Assembly (NCBI GenBank): GCA_030039095.1
Contig: JASHQP010000367.1
Coordinates: forward strand, 1 to 9,393
DNA length: 9,393 nucleotides
From: Streptosporangiaceae bacterium
GTDB taxonomy: Bacteria; Actinomycetota; Actinomycetes; Streptosporangiales; Streptosporangiaceae
Direction: 5' to 3'
The first letter of the stretch is position 1. Every line of letters begins with the position of its first letter. A model generated the notes under the pieces. That model was not told the origin of the DNA. It made no database searches and saw only the letters and a program-made list of their open reading frames with translations. The position numbers and the translations under genes are program-made. Shown piece by piece: positions 1 through 6,704 of this stretch.

Positions 1-168
1 CGCGCCGCGCAGAGCCTTGCCGCCGATAAGCTGCGCCGGCACCTCGGCGGGCTCCGTCAGATGCTGCTGCCCTGGGCGCTTGGCTCGGCGGCGCCGGATG
101 GTGTCGACCGCGGCAAGTGGGCCGCCGCCCTGGAGCGGGCTGTCCGCCAGTTTTTCCCGGCCGCGTGA
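1..168 (+). CDS. 3' end of an unrecognised protein gene (partial)
   Basis: An open frame runs from the first base of the window to a TGA at 166-168, giving the last 55 residues of a protein whose start lies outside the window. The piece begins RAAQSLAADKLRRHLGG and ends ERAVRQFFPAA. It is mostly helical in character, with a short central segment (QMLLPWALGSAAPDG) that may be a loop. I do not recognise a family from so short a tail. Frame and codon use, with G/C at most third positions, support it as genuine coding sequence. The next gene on the same strand starts 106 bp downstream, so the two could be cotranscribed, but nothing here proves it. A short 5-bp-arm inverted repeat lies just after the stop (GGCGG-c-CCGCC, around 180-190). 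It is too weak to call a terminator. Confidence 0.6.
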   Translation, partial: RAAQSLAADKLRRHLGGLRQMLLPWALGSAAPDGVDRGKWAAALERAVRQFFPAA

Positions 169-274
169 CCGCGGGGCTGGCGGCCCGCCGCGTGCGCCTC
201 CCCCGACGTAGGCACGAGCCGTCGCGGCCACCATCAACTAGCCAGGACCGAGCGCTGGGTGTGGAGTTGACGCC

Positions 275-1495
275 ATGAACGACCTCACCCCCGCCTATGA
301 GGCCGAGTCTGGCCAGGTGATCCTCGAAGGCCGTCCGGCAGGGCCAGCGGGCGAGGCCGGGCTTGTCCCTGTCGCGGGCGTGGATCTGGCTTTCGACCGG
401 GCCGATGGTCATCTGGTCCGGGCAGTCGTGGACGCCGATGACGCGCCCACGCCGGCCCTGCTTGCCCGCCTGTTCGGCAGCCGGGCCGCCGGCCTCCTGC
501 GGACGTCGGCTGCGGCCCCCGGACGCAGGCCGTTTTCCCCGGAACCGGAGCTGGCCGCGGCGCTGTCCCGCCTGGCCCGCCTGGACGCGGCCCGGGCCAA
601 CAGCCCGGTTCCGGTCAGTTCGCCCTGGTGGGCGGCTGAGGCCGCCGTGCTCGCCGAGCAGGCAGGGATGCCCGCCCGGGCGGCCGCCGAGGCAGGCCGG
701 GCCGTTCAGGCCCTTGACCGGGGCCGGCTGGTACTCCCGGCGCAGGCCGCCCGGACGGCGCTTGCCGCCGCGGATATCGCCGCATCGCAGGAGCCCGAGA
801 CCGCCCGCCGGGTGCGGGAGAACGTCGTGATCGGCGAGCGCGCACGTCGGCCCGGGCTGCCGGGTCTGGACGCTGCCGCCGAGGTAGAGAGGTGGGAGAA
901 GGACCGTGTGCGCCTGCCGGGCCTGCACTGGGTGCTGGATCCCCGCATGGCTCCCGGGCGGCTCTTCCGCCCCGGGCTGTCGCCGCACTCCGATCTGCTC
1001 GTCTGGCATGACGGCGGGGCAGGGTGCCTCGTGGTCCAGCCGACGCCGGTGCGCGGCGCAGCCTGCGCGGCGGCCAGGCGGTGCCAGGTCAGGCTCGTCG
1101 ATCCGGACGTGCGGCGCATCCTGGGCCTGGCCCACCTCGAGCAGGCCGGAACCGGGGTGCGCGCCGAGCTGCGGCTGTCGTTCCCGGTCGACGAGTTCGG
1201 CGAGATCTGGATCGAGGTACTCCAGGGCCCGCCTCCCCCGGTCAGCGGGAGAAAGGCGCACCTGATCCGGCGGGCACTGCGCTGGGCGGATGCTGCCCTG
1301 CGCGCCGAGCGCGCCCCGGCCGGTCTCGCCGCTCGCTCGACGGCCGGGGACTGGGCCGCGCTGGCCGCCCTGGCCTGGGAACAGTGCCGCCACGACTGGG
1401 CAGCTGCCGGCGACCCGAGCCGCGCGGCGGCCGTGCCCGGGCCCACGGCGCCGCTGCCCGGCCCGGCCTGCCTGGCCGAGGTTCTGGGAGAGTGA
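275..1495 (+). CDS. Hypothetical protein, 406 aa, soluble, family not recognised
   Basis: The ATG at 275 is preceded by GGAG at 263-266 with an 8-nt spacer, which makes the start convincing. The gene ends with TGA at 1493-1495. The product has no signal peptide and no membrane segment. Residues 10-80 look like a small alpha/beta region (AFDRADGHLVRAVVDADD, then a helix around LLARLFGSRAAGLLR). Residues 90-200 are alanine/arginine-rich helices. Residues 210-345 form a mixed alpha/beta part containing the lines HSDLLVWHDGGAGCLVVQ and DEFGEIWIEVLQG, ending in a basic helix (RKAHLIRRALRWADAALRAE). The last 50 residues are alanine/proline-rich. No catalytic motif is evident and I assign no function. 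Its terminator side is tight: the converging lipoprotein gene ends only 23 bp away. Third-position GC bias is strong and like that of its neighbours, so this is a real gene of unknown role. Confidence 0.8.
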   Translation: MNDLTPAYEAESGQVILEGRPAGPAGEAGLVPVAGVDLAFDRADGHLVRAVVDADDAPTPALLARLFGSRAAGLLRTSAAAPGRRPFSPEPELAAALSRLARLDAARANSPVPVSSPWWAAEAAVLAEQAGMPARAAAEAGRAVQALDRGRLVLPAQAARTALAAADIAASQEPETARRVRENVVIGERARRPGLPGLDAAAEVERWEKDRVRLPGLHWVLDPRMAPGRLFRPGLSPHSDLLVWHDGGAGCLVVQPTPVRGAACAAARRCQVRLVDPDVRRILGLAHLEQAGTGVRAELRLSFPVDEFGEIWIEVLQGPPPPVSGRKAHLIRRALRWADAALRAERAPAGLAARSTAGDWAALAALAWEQCRHDWAAAGDPSRAAAVPGPTAPLPGPACLAEVLGE

Positions 1496-1518
1496 GCCAG
1501 CGCCGGACGCCGTGGCTG

Positions 1519-2676
1519 TCAGGTCTTCTCGATGACCACGGTCACCCGCCGGTTCAGGCCCGAGTTGCGCGCGGCGACCAGGTCGCTGGCTCCGTGCCCG
1601 ACGATTATCAGCGCGGATGCCGGGATGCCACGGGCTTCAAGGAACGAGGCCACCGCAGCGGCCCGGTCATACGACAGCGTGTAGTTGCCCAGGATCGTCC
1701 CTGGCGCCGACGCGAAGCCATTGATGATGGCCGTCACCCCCGGCCCGCGCAGTCGCGGCAGCAGCGCAGCGAGCTGGGAGACGGCGGACGGTGTCAGGAC
1801 CGCGCTGGCGTTGGCGAACAGCACCGGCGTGGAGACCGACTCGTGCGCTCCGCTCTGGCTGAGGCCGGCCGAGACCAGCGCGGCGATCTGGGTGCTGGTC
1901 ATCTCCGGCCCGACCACGGCCGCCTGGGCCGCGCCGGCCGCCAGCAGGTCCGCCTGGGCGGCGCTGGCCGCGGCCGCGGTGGGCAGGTATGGCACAACGA
2001 CCAGCACCGTGTCCCCGGCCAGCTCCCCGGCCGGCGGGCGGCCGGTGAGGTCGCCGGTGTACAGCACGATCACCCGGCGGCTGCCGAACGGGTTGCCGTT
2101 CTCCTCCTCCAGCCCGGCCAGGGCGCTGGAGGCGGCCACGCTCTCCCCGGCCAGGCTGCTGGCTGGTCCCGGATCCGCGGCCTCGTCGGCCCAGGCCGGG
2201 AGCCCGAGGCCGCGCAGCCACGACGCCAGCGCGCCGCTCATCTGGGCGGCCTCCGCGCGCCGGCCGGCGGCCACCTGGCCCCGCCAGCGCCTCGAGCGGT
2301 CCGCGTACTGCGCCGCCTGATAGGAGGTCTCGCCCCCGCCGGGCGCGGCCGGCTTGCCGGCGACCAGTACCGTCGGCGGCTCAGGTGAAACCGAGCTGAC
2401 CACCGTCTGCGCCGGCGCGCCCGCCCGCAGCACGGCCAGGTCCTCGAGCGGCCGTGCCGTGGCCTTCACCAGATGGGCCAGGGCGGCACCGGAAGCCGCC
2501 CCGTCCAGCACCGATACGAGTGCCGACCGAGCGGCCCGCTGGGTGATCACGACCGGAGGTCCGGGCGGTGGCGCCTTCGGCGGGTCCCCGATACCGTTCA
2601 GGCTGCAGCCAGCCAGGACCGCGGTCAGCCCCAAAGCCAGGCCGCCCGCGCCGCGCCTGCGAATCATCCTCTGCAC
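1519..2676 (-). CDS. OmpA-family C-terminal-domain lipoprotein
   Basis: I place the start at the GTG at 2676-2674, giving 385 aa, because GGAGGAGGA (read on the minus strand, 2692-2684) sits exactly 7 nt upstream. An ATG three codons later and an upstream start at 2766 are possible but have poorer ribosome sites. The N-terminus is a lipoprotein signal: basic MIRRR, a hydrophobic stretch, and the lipobox LAGC with the lipidated Cys at residue 24. A proline-rich spacer follows (DPPKAPPPGPP). Residues about 50-200 are alanine-rich helices. Residues about 201-260 have alternating strands (RVIVLYTGDL, DTVLVVVPYLP). Residues about 283-383 match the OmpA/MotB peptidoglycan-binding fold: LFANAS, the helix line LSYDRAAAVASFLEARGI, then IIVGHGASD and NRRVTVVI. 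The Arg of the LSxxRA motif is kept (R338). The Asp normally 15 residues before it is Ser (S323), so classical diaminopimelate binding may be weak. The protein is expected outside the membrane, near the wall. It is divergent from the membrane protein gene at 2855. Confidence 0.85.
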   Translation of the reverse strand: MQRMIRRRGAGGLALGLTAVLAGCSLNGIGDPPKAPPPGPPVVITQRAARSALVSVLDGAASGAALAHLVKATARPLEDLAVLRAGAPAQTVVSSVSPEPPTVLVAGKPAAPGGGETSYQAAQYADRSRRWRGQVAAGRRAEAAQMSGALASWLRGLGLPAWADEAADPGPASSLAGESVAASSALAGLEEENGNPFGSRRVIVLYTGDLTGRPPAGELAGDTVLVVVPYLPTAAAASAAQADLLAAGAAQAAVVGPEMTSTQIAALVSAGLSQSGAHESVSTPVLFANASAVLTPSAVSQLAALLPRLRGPGVTAIINGFASAPGTILGNYTLSYDRAAAVASFLEARGIPASALIIVGHGASDLVAARNSGLNRRVTVVIEKT

Positions 2677-2683
2677 GTCTGCG

Positions 2684-2692
2684 TCCTCCTCC
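2684..2692 (-). promoter_or_regulatory. Ribosome binding site fixing the GTG start of the OmpA-family lipoprotein
   Basis: On the minus strand the bases read GGAGGAGGA, a near-perfect match to the 16S tail, 7 nt before the GTG at 2676. The in-frame ATG at 2667 would have the same motif 16 nt away. This decides in favour of the GTG, which places the lipobox Cys at residue 24. Confidence 0.7.
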
Positions 2693-2759
2693 GCCGTCCG
2701 CGCCGCAGACGCGGAACGCCTGTACGTCTCAGTGATGGAGAGGCCAGGCCGCGGCGAGG

Positions 2760-2780
2760 CTGACACCGGGCCCGTGTCAG
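2760..2780. promoter_or_regulatory. Inverted repeat, candidate operator in the divergent region
   Basis: The arms CTGACAC (2760-2766) and GTGTCAG (2774-2780) are perfect 7-bp inverted copies around a 7-bp centre that itself contains the palindrome GGGCCC. It sits nearly midway between the two divergent starts, where a dimeric regulator could control both. No regulator gene in the window is clearly tied to it. Confidence 0.35.
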
Positions 2781-2840
2781 GCGGCGGAGCCGGGCGCCTC
2801 TTCCGGGGTAGAGCCCGGGTCCGCGGTGAACCCGGATCGC

Positions 2841-2848
2841 AGGAAGGA
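2841..2848 (+). promoter_or_regulatory. Ribosome binding site fixing the GTG start of the four-helix membrane protein
   Basis: AGGAAGGA lies 6 nt before the GTG at 2855. It decides this start over the longer open frame that begins inside the lipoprotein gene. Confidence 0.65.
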
Positions 2849-2854
2849 ACGACA

Positions 2855-3646
2855 GTGCTGCCCGGTCACACGCGAACGCCGTCGCAGATCATCGGCGAGC
2901 TGCTGGCCCAACACCCGGAGGCCGCCAGTCTGCAGGCCGAGGCGAGCCATTGCCGGGCGCTGGCGCGCGACTCGGCGGCGAACGTCGGCAGGGCATTCGC
3001 GGCGGAGCAGGCCGCCCGGCTCGGCTACGAGGAACTACGGCACCGGCTCGACCCGCGCCGACGCCACAGCGTCGACTTCGCCGTGGGCCTAATCGTTCTG
3101 GGCCTGCTGGCCGCCGGGCTCACCGCACTGGACATGATCCAGCTCCGTGGGCAACTCGGCCGGACGGGCCCGGTCCTGCCGTCGCTCGCCGCAACCGCGG
3201 TTTGGCTGACCGGTGCCTGGATGACCGGGCTGGCCCACCGCGAACACCGCCGGCCGCTGGTCCTCACCGCGGGTGCCGCAGCCGTCCTGCTCGGTGGCCT
3301 GCTCACGGCGGTGCACGGCGCCGCCCGCGGCGGCGTGCTCTTCGCCGCCCTGGTCAGCGCGTTCATCTTGGTTTTCGCGGGCGGCGCGGCAGTGCTCATA
3401 GCCCGGATGGAGTCCGCGTCGCTGCTGGCGGCCCGGCGGCGCTGGCACCGCGCCCGGGCAGCGCACGAGGCGGCGGTGCAGACCGAACGCGATGACATCG
3501 AAGCCGCCGCAGTGGCCACAGAGGCGTGGCTCGGCCTGGTCCGGTCCAGCGCCGTCGCCGACGCCGACGGGCACCTGATGCACGAGGTTGCGGAGCTGGC
3601 GGTCGCTCTCCTGGACGCCGCCCACCTGGAGCTCCCCTCACCCTGA
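2855..3646 (+). CDS. Four-helix integral membrane protein, function unknown
   Basis: I choose the GTG at 2855 because AGGAAGGA at 2841-2848 precedes it by 6 nt. The frame stays open further upstream, but that part would overlap the divergent lipoprotein gene. The 263-aa product starts with about 70 residues of charged amphipathic helix (ELLAQHPEAASLQAEASHCR to RLDPRRR). Four hydrophobic segments follow, at about 75-95, 107-127, 134-153 and 161-184. Short basic loops such as HREHRRP lie between helices 2 and 3. After helix 4 comes a long charged helix (LLAARRRWHRARAAHEAAVQ), possibly coiled-coil, with both long ends predicted to be cytoplasmic by the positive-inside rule. No enzyme or transport motif is visible. 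Its divergent pairing with an OmpA-family lipoprotein suggests an envelope role, but that rests on position alone. Confidence 0.8.
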   Translation: MLPGHTRTPSQIIGELLAQHPEAASLQAEASHCRALARDSAANVGRAFAAEQAARLGYEELRHRLDPRRRHSVDFAVGLIVLGLLAAGLTALDMIQLRGQLGRTGPVLPSLAATAVWLTGAWMTGLAHREHRRPLVLTAGAAAVLLGGLLTAVHGAARGGVLFAALVSAFILVFAGGAAVLIARMESASLLAARRRWHRARAAHEAAVQTERDDIEAAAVATEAWLGLVRSSAVADADGHLMHEVAELAVALLDAAHLELPSP

Positions 3647-3688
3647 GGCGTGCGGGACCCCGGTTTCCCGGCGCGCCGCAGCACGGCT

Positions 3689-3709
3689 CGGCGGATCGTG
3701 GCGGCAAGC
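3689..3709. repeat. Left copy of a 21-bp exact direct repeat
   Basis: The 21 bases from 3689 to 3709 (GGCGGATCGTGGCGGCAAGC preceded by one C) recur without mismatch and in the same orientation at 8910-8930. This copy lies in the gap between the membrane protein gene and the GNAT stump. The other lies inside the response regulator gene. The identity stops abruptly on both sides. Confidence 0.6.
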
Positions 3710-3751
3710 ATTAGCCTGGCCACAGCAAGACCCGATCCGAGGGAGTGTGCA

Positions 3752-3898
3752 GTGGCGTCGAGCGCCGGCCCGGTGGTGCGGGATGCTCAGCACGACGACG
3801 TCATGGCCATCTGCCGGTTCGGCGAGGCGTACATCCGGCTCCACTACGCGCCGCTGATCGGCGCTGCGGCAGCCGATGAGCACATCCTCATACCGTGA
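3752..3898 (+). pseudogene. Truncated GNAT-type N-acetyltransferase, N-terminal stump
   Basis: The GTG at 3752 follows GAGGGAG (3739-3745) with a 6-nt spacer, so the original translation start seems intact. The 48-residue product contains VVRDAQHDDVMAI, then CRFGEAYIRLHYAPLIGAAA. This is the first strand and first two helices of GNAT acetyltransferases, which usually run 150-170 residues. The frame then stops at TGA 3896-3898. Everything that makes the enzyme work is missing, including the acetyl-CoA-binding motif with its Q/RxxGxG/A loop. The GNAT-like sequence ends at about 3887, right at the stop codon of the converging CHAT gene (3888-3890), and the last few codons overlap that gene by 11 bp. 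This looks like a gene cut by insertion or deletion. The family call rests on one short segment. Confidence 0.6.
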
Positions 3899-6674
3899 CC
3901 GCCGCCGCCTTCGGGTCGCCGTAGAGGGTGTAGGCGAGCCAGGTCGGGTCGCCGGTGACGTCGTGGATCCGCTGCCTGGCGTTCATCATGGCGTGCCCGA
4001 TCGTGGCCCCGGAGCCGAGCTGGTCGTAGAAGGTCTCGGCGAACAGCAGGGCCGAGGAATCGACGACCTCCCACGACGAGCCGATGAACGCGCCCGCCCC
4101 GGCGTCCAGGAACTTCTCCGCCCACCCGTACAACTCGGTGAACAGCGCGGCCTGGCCGTCCGTGCGGCAGGCATTCATGAAGATGACCGGCGAATGCTGC
4201 CGGAAGGCGGGCGGCACCTGATGGTATTTATCACCCTGGTACTTCGTAAGGAAGGACGGCACAAACGGCTGAGCACCGAACATGATGCTCGACGTATCCG
4301 GGGCGTCGGGGGCAAAGGTGTTATGCGAGGCGAAATGCAGCACCGAGAATTCGTGCTGTTGGAGTATCTCGAGCAGCGCGCCGAGATCCCTGGCAACGGG
4401 CAGAGAAGTAGAACCGCAGCGGGCCAGGATCGAGCGGACGTTGTTGATCTCGTTTTCCGCCGCCGAAGGCGCCGTCTGCGGCAGCGCCAGCGCCGCGGGA
4501 CGCAGGCTCAAGCTGGGCACCGGCCCATCCAGGCCCTTGAGCCACCGCGTCACCTGGCAGCGCTCGACGAGGAAGCCCTCGGCCGGTGAAGGGCAGAGCA
4601 GCTCCCAGGGCACCACGTCGCCATCGGTGTAGATCATCAGGCACTTGATGTCCTCGAGCCGGTCCAGCAATGCGTTCTGCAGGTCCTGCGGAATCAGCTC
4701 GCCCCACAACTCCAGGCCCTTGCCCTGCAGCCAGTCGAGCGTTTGCCGGGCGTTCCAGCCGATCTCCCGCCGGGCGACCTGGTTCAGCTGGGCCACCATG
4801 CTTTCCACAGCCTTCTTGGGCGTCTCCTTCAGCGGCGCGCTGTGAGCCTCCTCGGGAGCGTCGATCGTCCAGTCGATGAGCTGGTAACGATAGCTGCCGC
4901 CTGCCTGGTCGTAGCGGATGACCAGGGACAAGTCACCCTGCTCGCGGTTGCGGGGCCTAACGAGGGCGATGCGCGTGGCCGGCGGCCCGGTAGCGACCTG
5001 GGAGTCCACCGTGATCTCCATAGGCAGGACACCCACCCGGACTCCGCCGTTGAACGCCATCACAGTCACCGTGCTGACGCCCGGCACCGTCGTGTCGAAC
5101 TCGAACAGCTCCCAGCCGGAGTCAGCGCTGGGGGGTACCAGTACGGTTCCCTGCAGCGGCGACCTGGGCTCGAGTCCGGGTGCGTCTACAGTCAGGCTGA
5201 GGGTCAGCCCCTGCGGTCCGATATGGAGCGGGTCGGTCAATGCCTCACGGATACCGCGGGTGCCCGCCCCGGATTCCATTGCCACCCGGACCAGGAGTTG
5301 CACCGGGTCCCCGAGCCGCACTTGCTCGGGCAGCCTGCCCTGCAACTGCCGCCGCACCGGCTCGGCCACGGCTAGCTCTGGCGAGCCCGCGTCTGGTGGG
5401 CCTTGGTCGGATGACTCCTGGCTGACCGGCGCGCCGAAGCTACCCGGTGCCGGAAGCTCGCCATCGTCGGCGGGCGCGGGCAGCTCATCGGCCGGAGAGA
5501 GGGCCTTGGACTGGAGCGGGCCACGATAGCCGACATTACGGCGCCAGTCGCTTTCCAAGGGATCGGGTGGCGGGATGTACCCCCGCGTCAGCGGGAAGTC
5601 GTCAGGGACCGCCACCTGGATGATCTTGTCTGTCCGGGGGTCGGGCACAGTGACCGCATCCGCGCTGATCACTAGCGGAGCGGACGTACTACTAAACCGC
5701 CCGATGTCGCTGAGCATGCGCAGCGCGATGCCCCGGTCTGCAGGGGTGGAAAGATACGGCGCCAGGTCGGCCACAGCCGGGCGAACCCCCGGCCGGGCTG
5801 CCACCCAGGCGAGCTGGGCGGCCTGCTCAGGAGCGGTGTGCTCGGTATCGGCATAACGGCGGAACAGGCCGGCCATCCTTGACTGGCTGGCCGCGATCCC
5901 GGGGTCCAGGGGTCTGATGATGGCGCGGGCGAGCACGCCGGCCACGTCGTCGGGATGCCCGCTGGTGAACTCGGCCAGGTCGGCTTGCAGCTCACCGGGG
6001 AGCGGGGTGAAGGCCACCGGCCGGTCCTTGAGCCCGGACAGGTCGAGTTTCCCGTCCCTGATCCGGCGCAGCACGTCGACCAGCCAGGTGGGGTCGCCGG
6101 TGCGGGCGACGCCCACGGCCGCCGGCAAGGCGACGGCCGGGGATCGGTCGTGTTCCGCCGTCTGGCGCAATGCATCCAAGACTCCTTTGATCCTGACCAG
6201 CGCCGGGCCGGCCAGGGCCTGAGCGGCCCAGGCCCTGACCCGTGGCTCGGTCGCGTAAAGGCGCTCCAGCAGGTCCGGCACCACTACCGAGTCCCCCGCG
6301 GCGGCCAGCCCCTCCGTGGCCGCTCGCCGGTCAGGCGCCGAGCCCTGCGCCAGGATCCTGCGCACCCTCGACTGGATATCGGCCGGCCGCAGTTGTGCAG
6401 AGCACGCGACCAGCTCATGGCGTGCCACGCTCTCGTCCGGCGCGGCGCGACCGTCCAGCAGCTTGCGCGCCAGCGCGTCGATGGTCGCCTCAGCCGTGGG
6501 CGAGAGCGGCAGGCCAGCCGCGGCGCGGAAGGCGGCCGTGCGCACGTTCTCGCGGGGGTCGGCCAGAGCGACCAGGACGGGGCTGGCCTCGGCCGGTGAG
6601 AGCAACTCGGATGACGCACCGGCGCCGGCCTTCGTGCCGGCAGGCTGCTCCTGAGCACCGTTATCCATATTCAA
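3888..6674 (-). CDS. HEAT-like / CHAT-domain caspase-like protease
   Basis: The product is 928 aa from the TTG at 6674, or 926 from the ATG at 6668. GGAGAAGG (6680-6687) is 5 nt from the TTG and 11 from the ATG, so the start is ambiguous. Residues about 25-330 are repeated helical pairs of HEAT-like character, for example VLVALADPRENVRTAAFRAA and LLERLYATEPRVRAWAAQAL. Residues about 365-435 form a proline/acid-rich hinge. Residues about 436-560 look like a beta-sandwich (RLPEQVRLGDPVQLLVRV, VTVMAFNGGVRVGVLPMEI). Residues about 635-928 are a CHAT domain: DGDVVPWELL, then VLHFASHNTF with the catalytic His784, VIFMNACRTDG with Cys836, and the closing line GDPTWLAYTLYGDP. CHAT proteins are clan CD cysteine proteases related to caspases and separase, known as effectors or activators such as Csx29. 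Here both dyad residues are present, so activity is likely. The helical repeats are a plausible sensor or partner-binding surface. It is cotranscribed behind the hydrolase gene with a 30-nt gap. Confidence 0.9.
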   Translation of the reverse strand: MNMDNGAQEQPAGTKAGAGASSELLSPAEASPVLVALADPRENVRTAAFRAAAGLPLSPTAEATIDALARKLLDGRAAPDESVARHELVACSAQLRPADIQSRVRRILAQGSAPDRRAATEGLAAAGDSVVVPDLLERLYATEPRVRAWAAQALAGPALVRIKGVLDALRQTAEHDRSPAVALPAAVGVARTGDPTWLVDVLRRIRDGKLDLSGLKDRPVAFTPLPGELQADLAEFTSGHPDDVAGVLARAIIRPLDPGIAASQSRMAGLFRRYADTEHTAPEQAAQLAWVAARPGVRPAVADLAPYLSTPADRGIALRMLSDIGRFSSTSAPLVISADAVTVPDPRTDKIIQVAVPDDFPLTRGYIPPPDPLESDWRRNVGYRGPLQSKALSPADELPAPADDGELPAPGSFGAPVSQESSDQGPPDAGSPELAVAEPVRRQLQGRLPEQVRLGDPVQLLVRVAMESGAGTRGIREALTDPLHIGPQGLTLSLTVDAPGLEPRSPLQGTVLVPPSADSGWELFEFDTTVPGVSTVTVMAFNGGVRVGVLPMEITVDSQVATGPPATRIALVRPRNREQGDLSLVIRYDQAGGSYRYQLIDWTIDAPEEAHSAPLKETPKKAVESMVAQLNQVARREIGWNARQTLDWLQGKGLELWGELIPQDLQNALLDRLEDIKCLMIYTDGDVVPWELLCPSPAEGFLVERCQVTRWLKGLDGPVPSLSLRPAALALPQTAPSAAENEINNVRSILARCGSTSLPVARDLGALLEILQQHEFSVLHFASHNTFAPDAPDTSSIMFGAQPFVPSFLTKYQGDKYHQVPPAFRQHSPVIFMNACRTDGQAALFTELYGWAEKFLDAGAGAFIGSSWEVVDSSALLFAETFYDQLGSGATIGHAMMNARQRIHDVTGDPTWLAYTLYGDPKAAAVTV

Positions 6675-6679
6675 CTGTG

Positions 6680-6687
6680 CCTTCTCC
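6680..6687 (-). promoter_or_regulatory. Ribosome binding site of the CHAT gene
   Basis: GGAGAAGG on the minus strand lies in the 30-nt gap after the hydrolase stop. It is 5 nt from TTG 6674 and 11 nt from ATG 6668. The CHAT gene therefore has its own initiation site rather than relying on a stop-start overlap. Confidence 0.6.
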
Positions 6688-6704
6688 CAATGTCTGCCGC
6701 CTGC

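Larger units (their letters stand above)
2677..2854. promoter_or_regulatory. Divergent promoter region between the lipoprotein and membrane protein genes
   Basis: The 178 bp between two divergent start codons must hold promoters for both genes unless one is transcribed from further away. I see no convincing -35/-10 pair, as is usual for GC-rich actinomycete promoters. Two inverted repeats are present: CTGACAC-7-GTGTCAG at 2760-2780, and CCGGGT-9-ACCCGG at 2815-2835, the latter just upstream of the ribosome site of the rightward gene. Shared control of both genes from this region is an inference from the layout. Confidence 0.5.

Noticed and set aside
706..1446. Minus-strand 246-codon frame opposite the 406-aa gene
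   Set aside because: It has Ser/Arg/Pro-rich shadow composition and no ribosome site or recognisable sequence. The plus-strand gene is better supported.
1024..2388. Long plus-strand open frame (454 codons) across the end of the 406-aa gene and the lipoprotein gene
   Set aside because: It lies antisense to the lipoprotein gene, overlaps the 406-aa gene, and has low-complexity Gly/Arg/Ala composition typical of a GC-rich shadow frame.
2354..2854. Upstream extension of the four-helix membrane protein frame
   Set aside because: It would overlap the divergent lipoprotein gene by over 300 bp, while a good ribosome site precedes the GTG at 2855.
3689..3709. Reading the 21-bp repeat as a true integrase attachment site
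   Set aside because: There is no integrase or tRNA gene in the window, and the repeat positions do not match the gene breakpoints, so only the repeat itself is reported.
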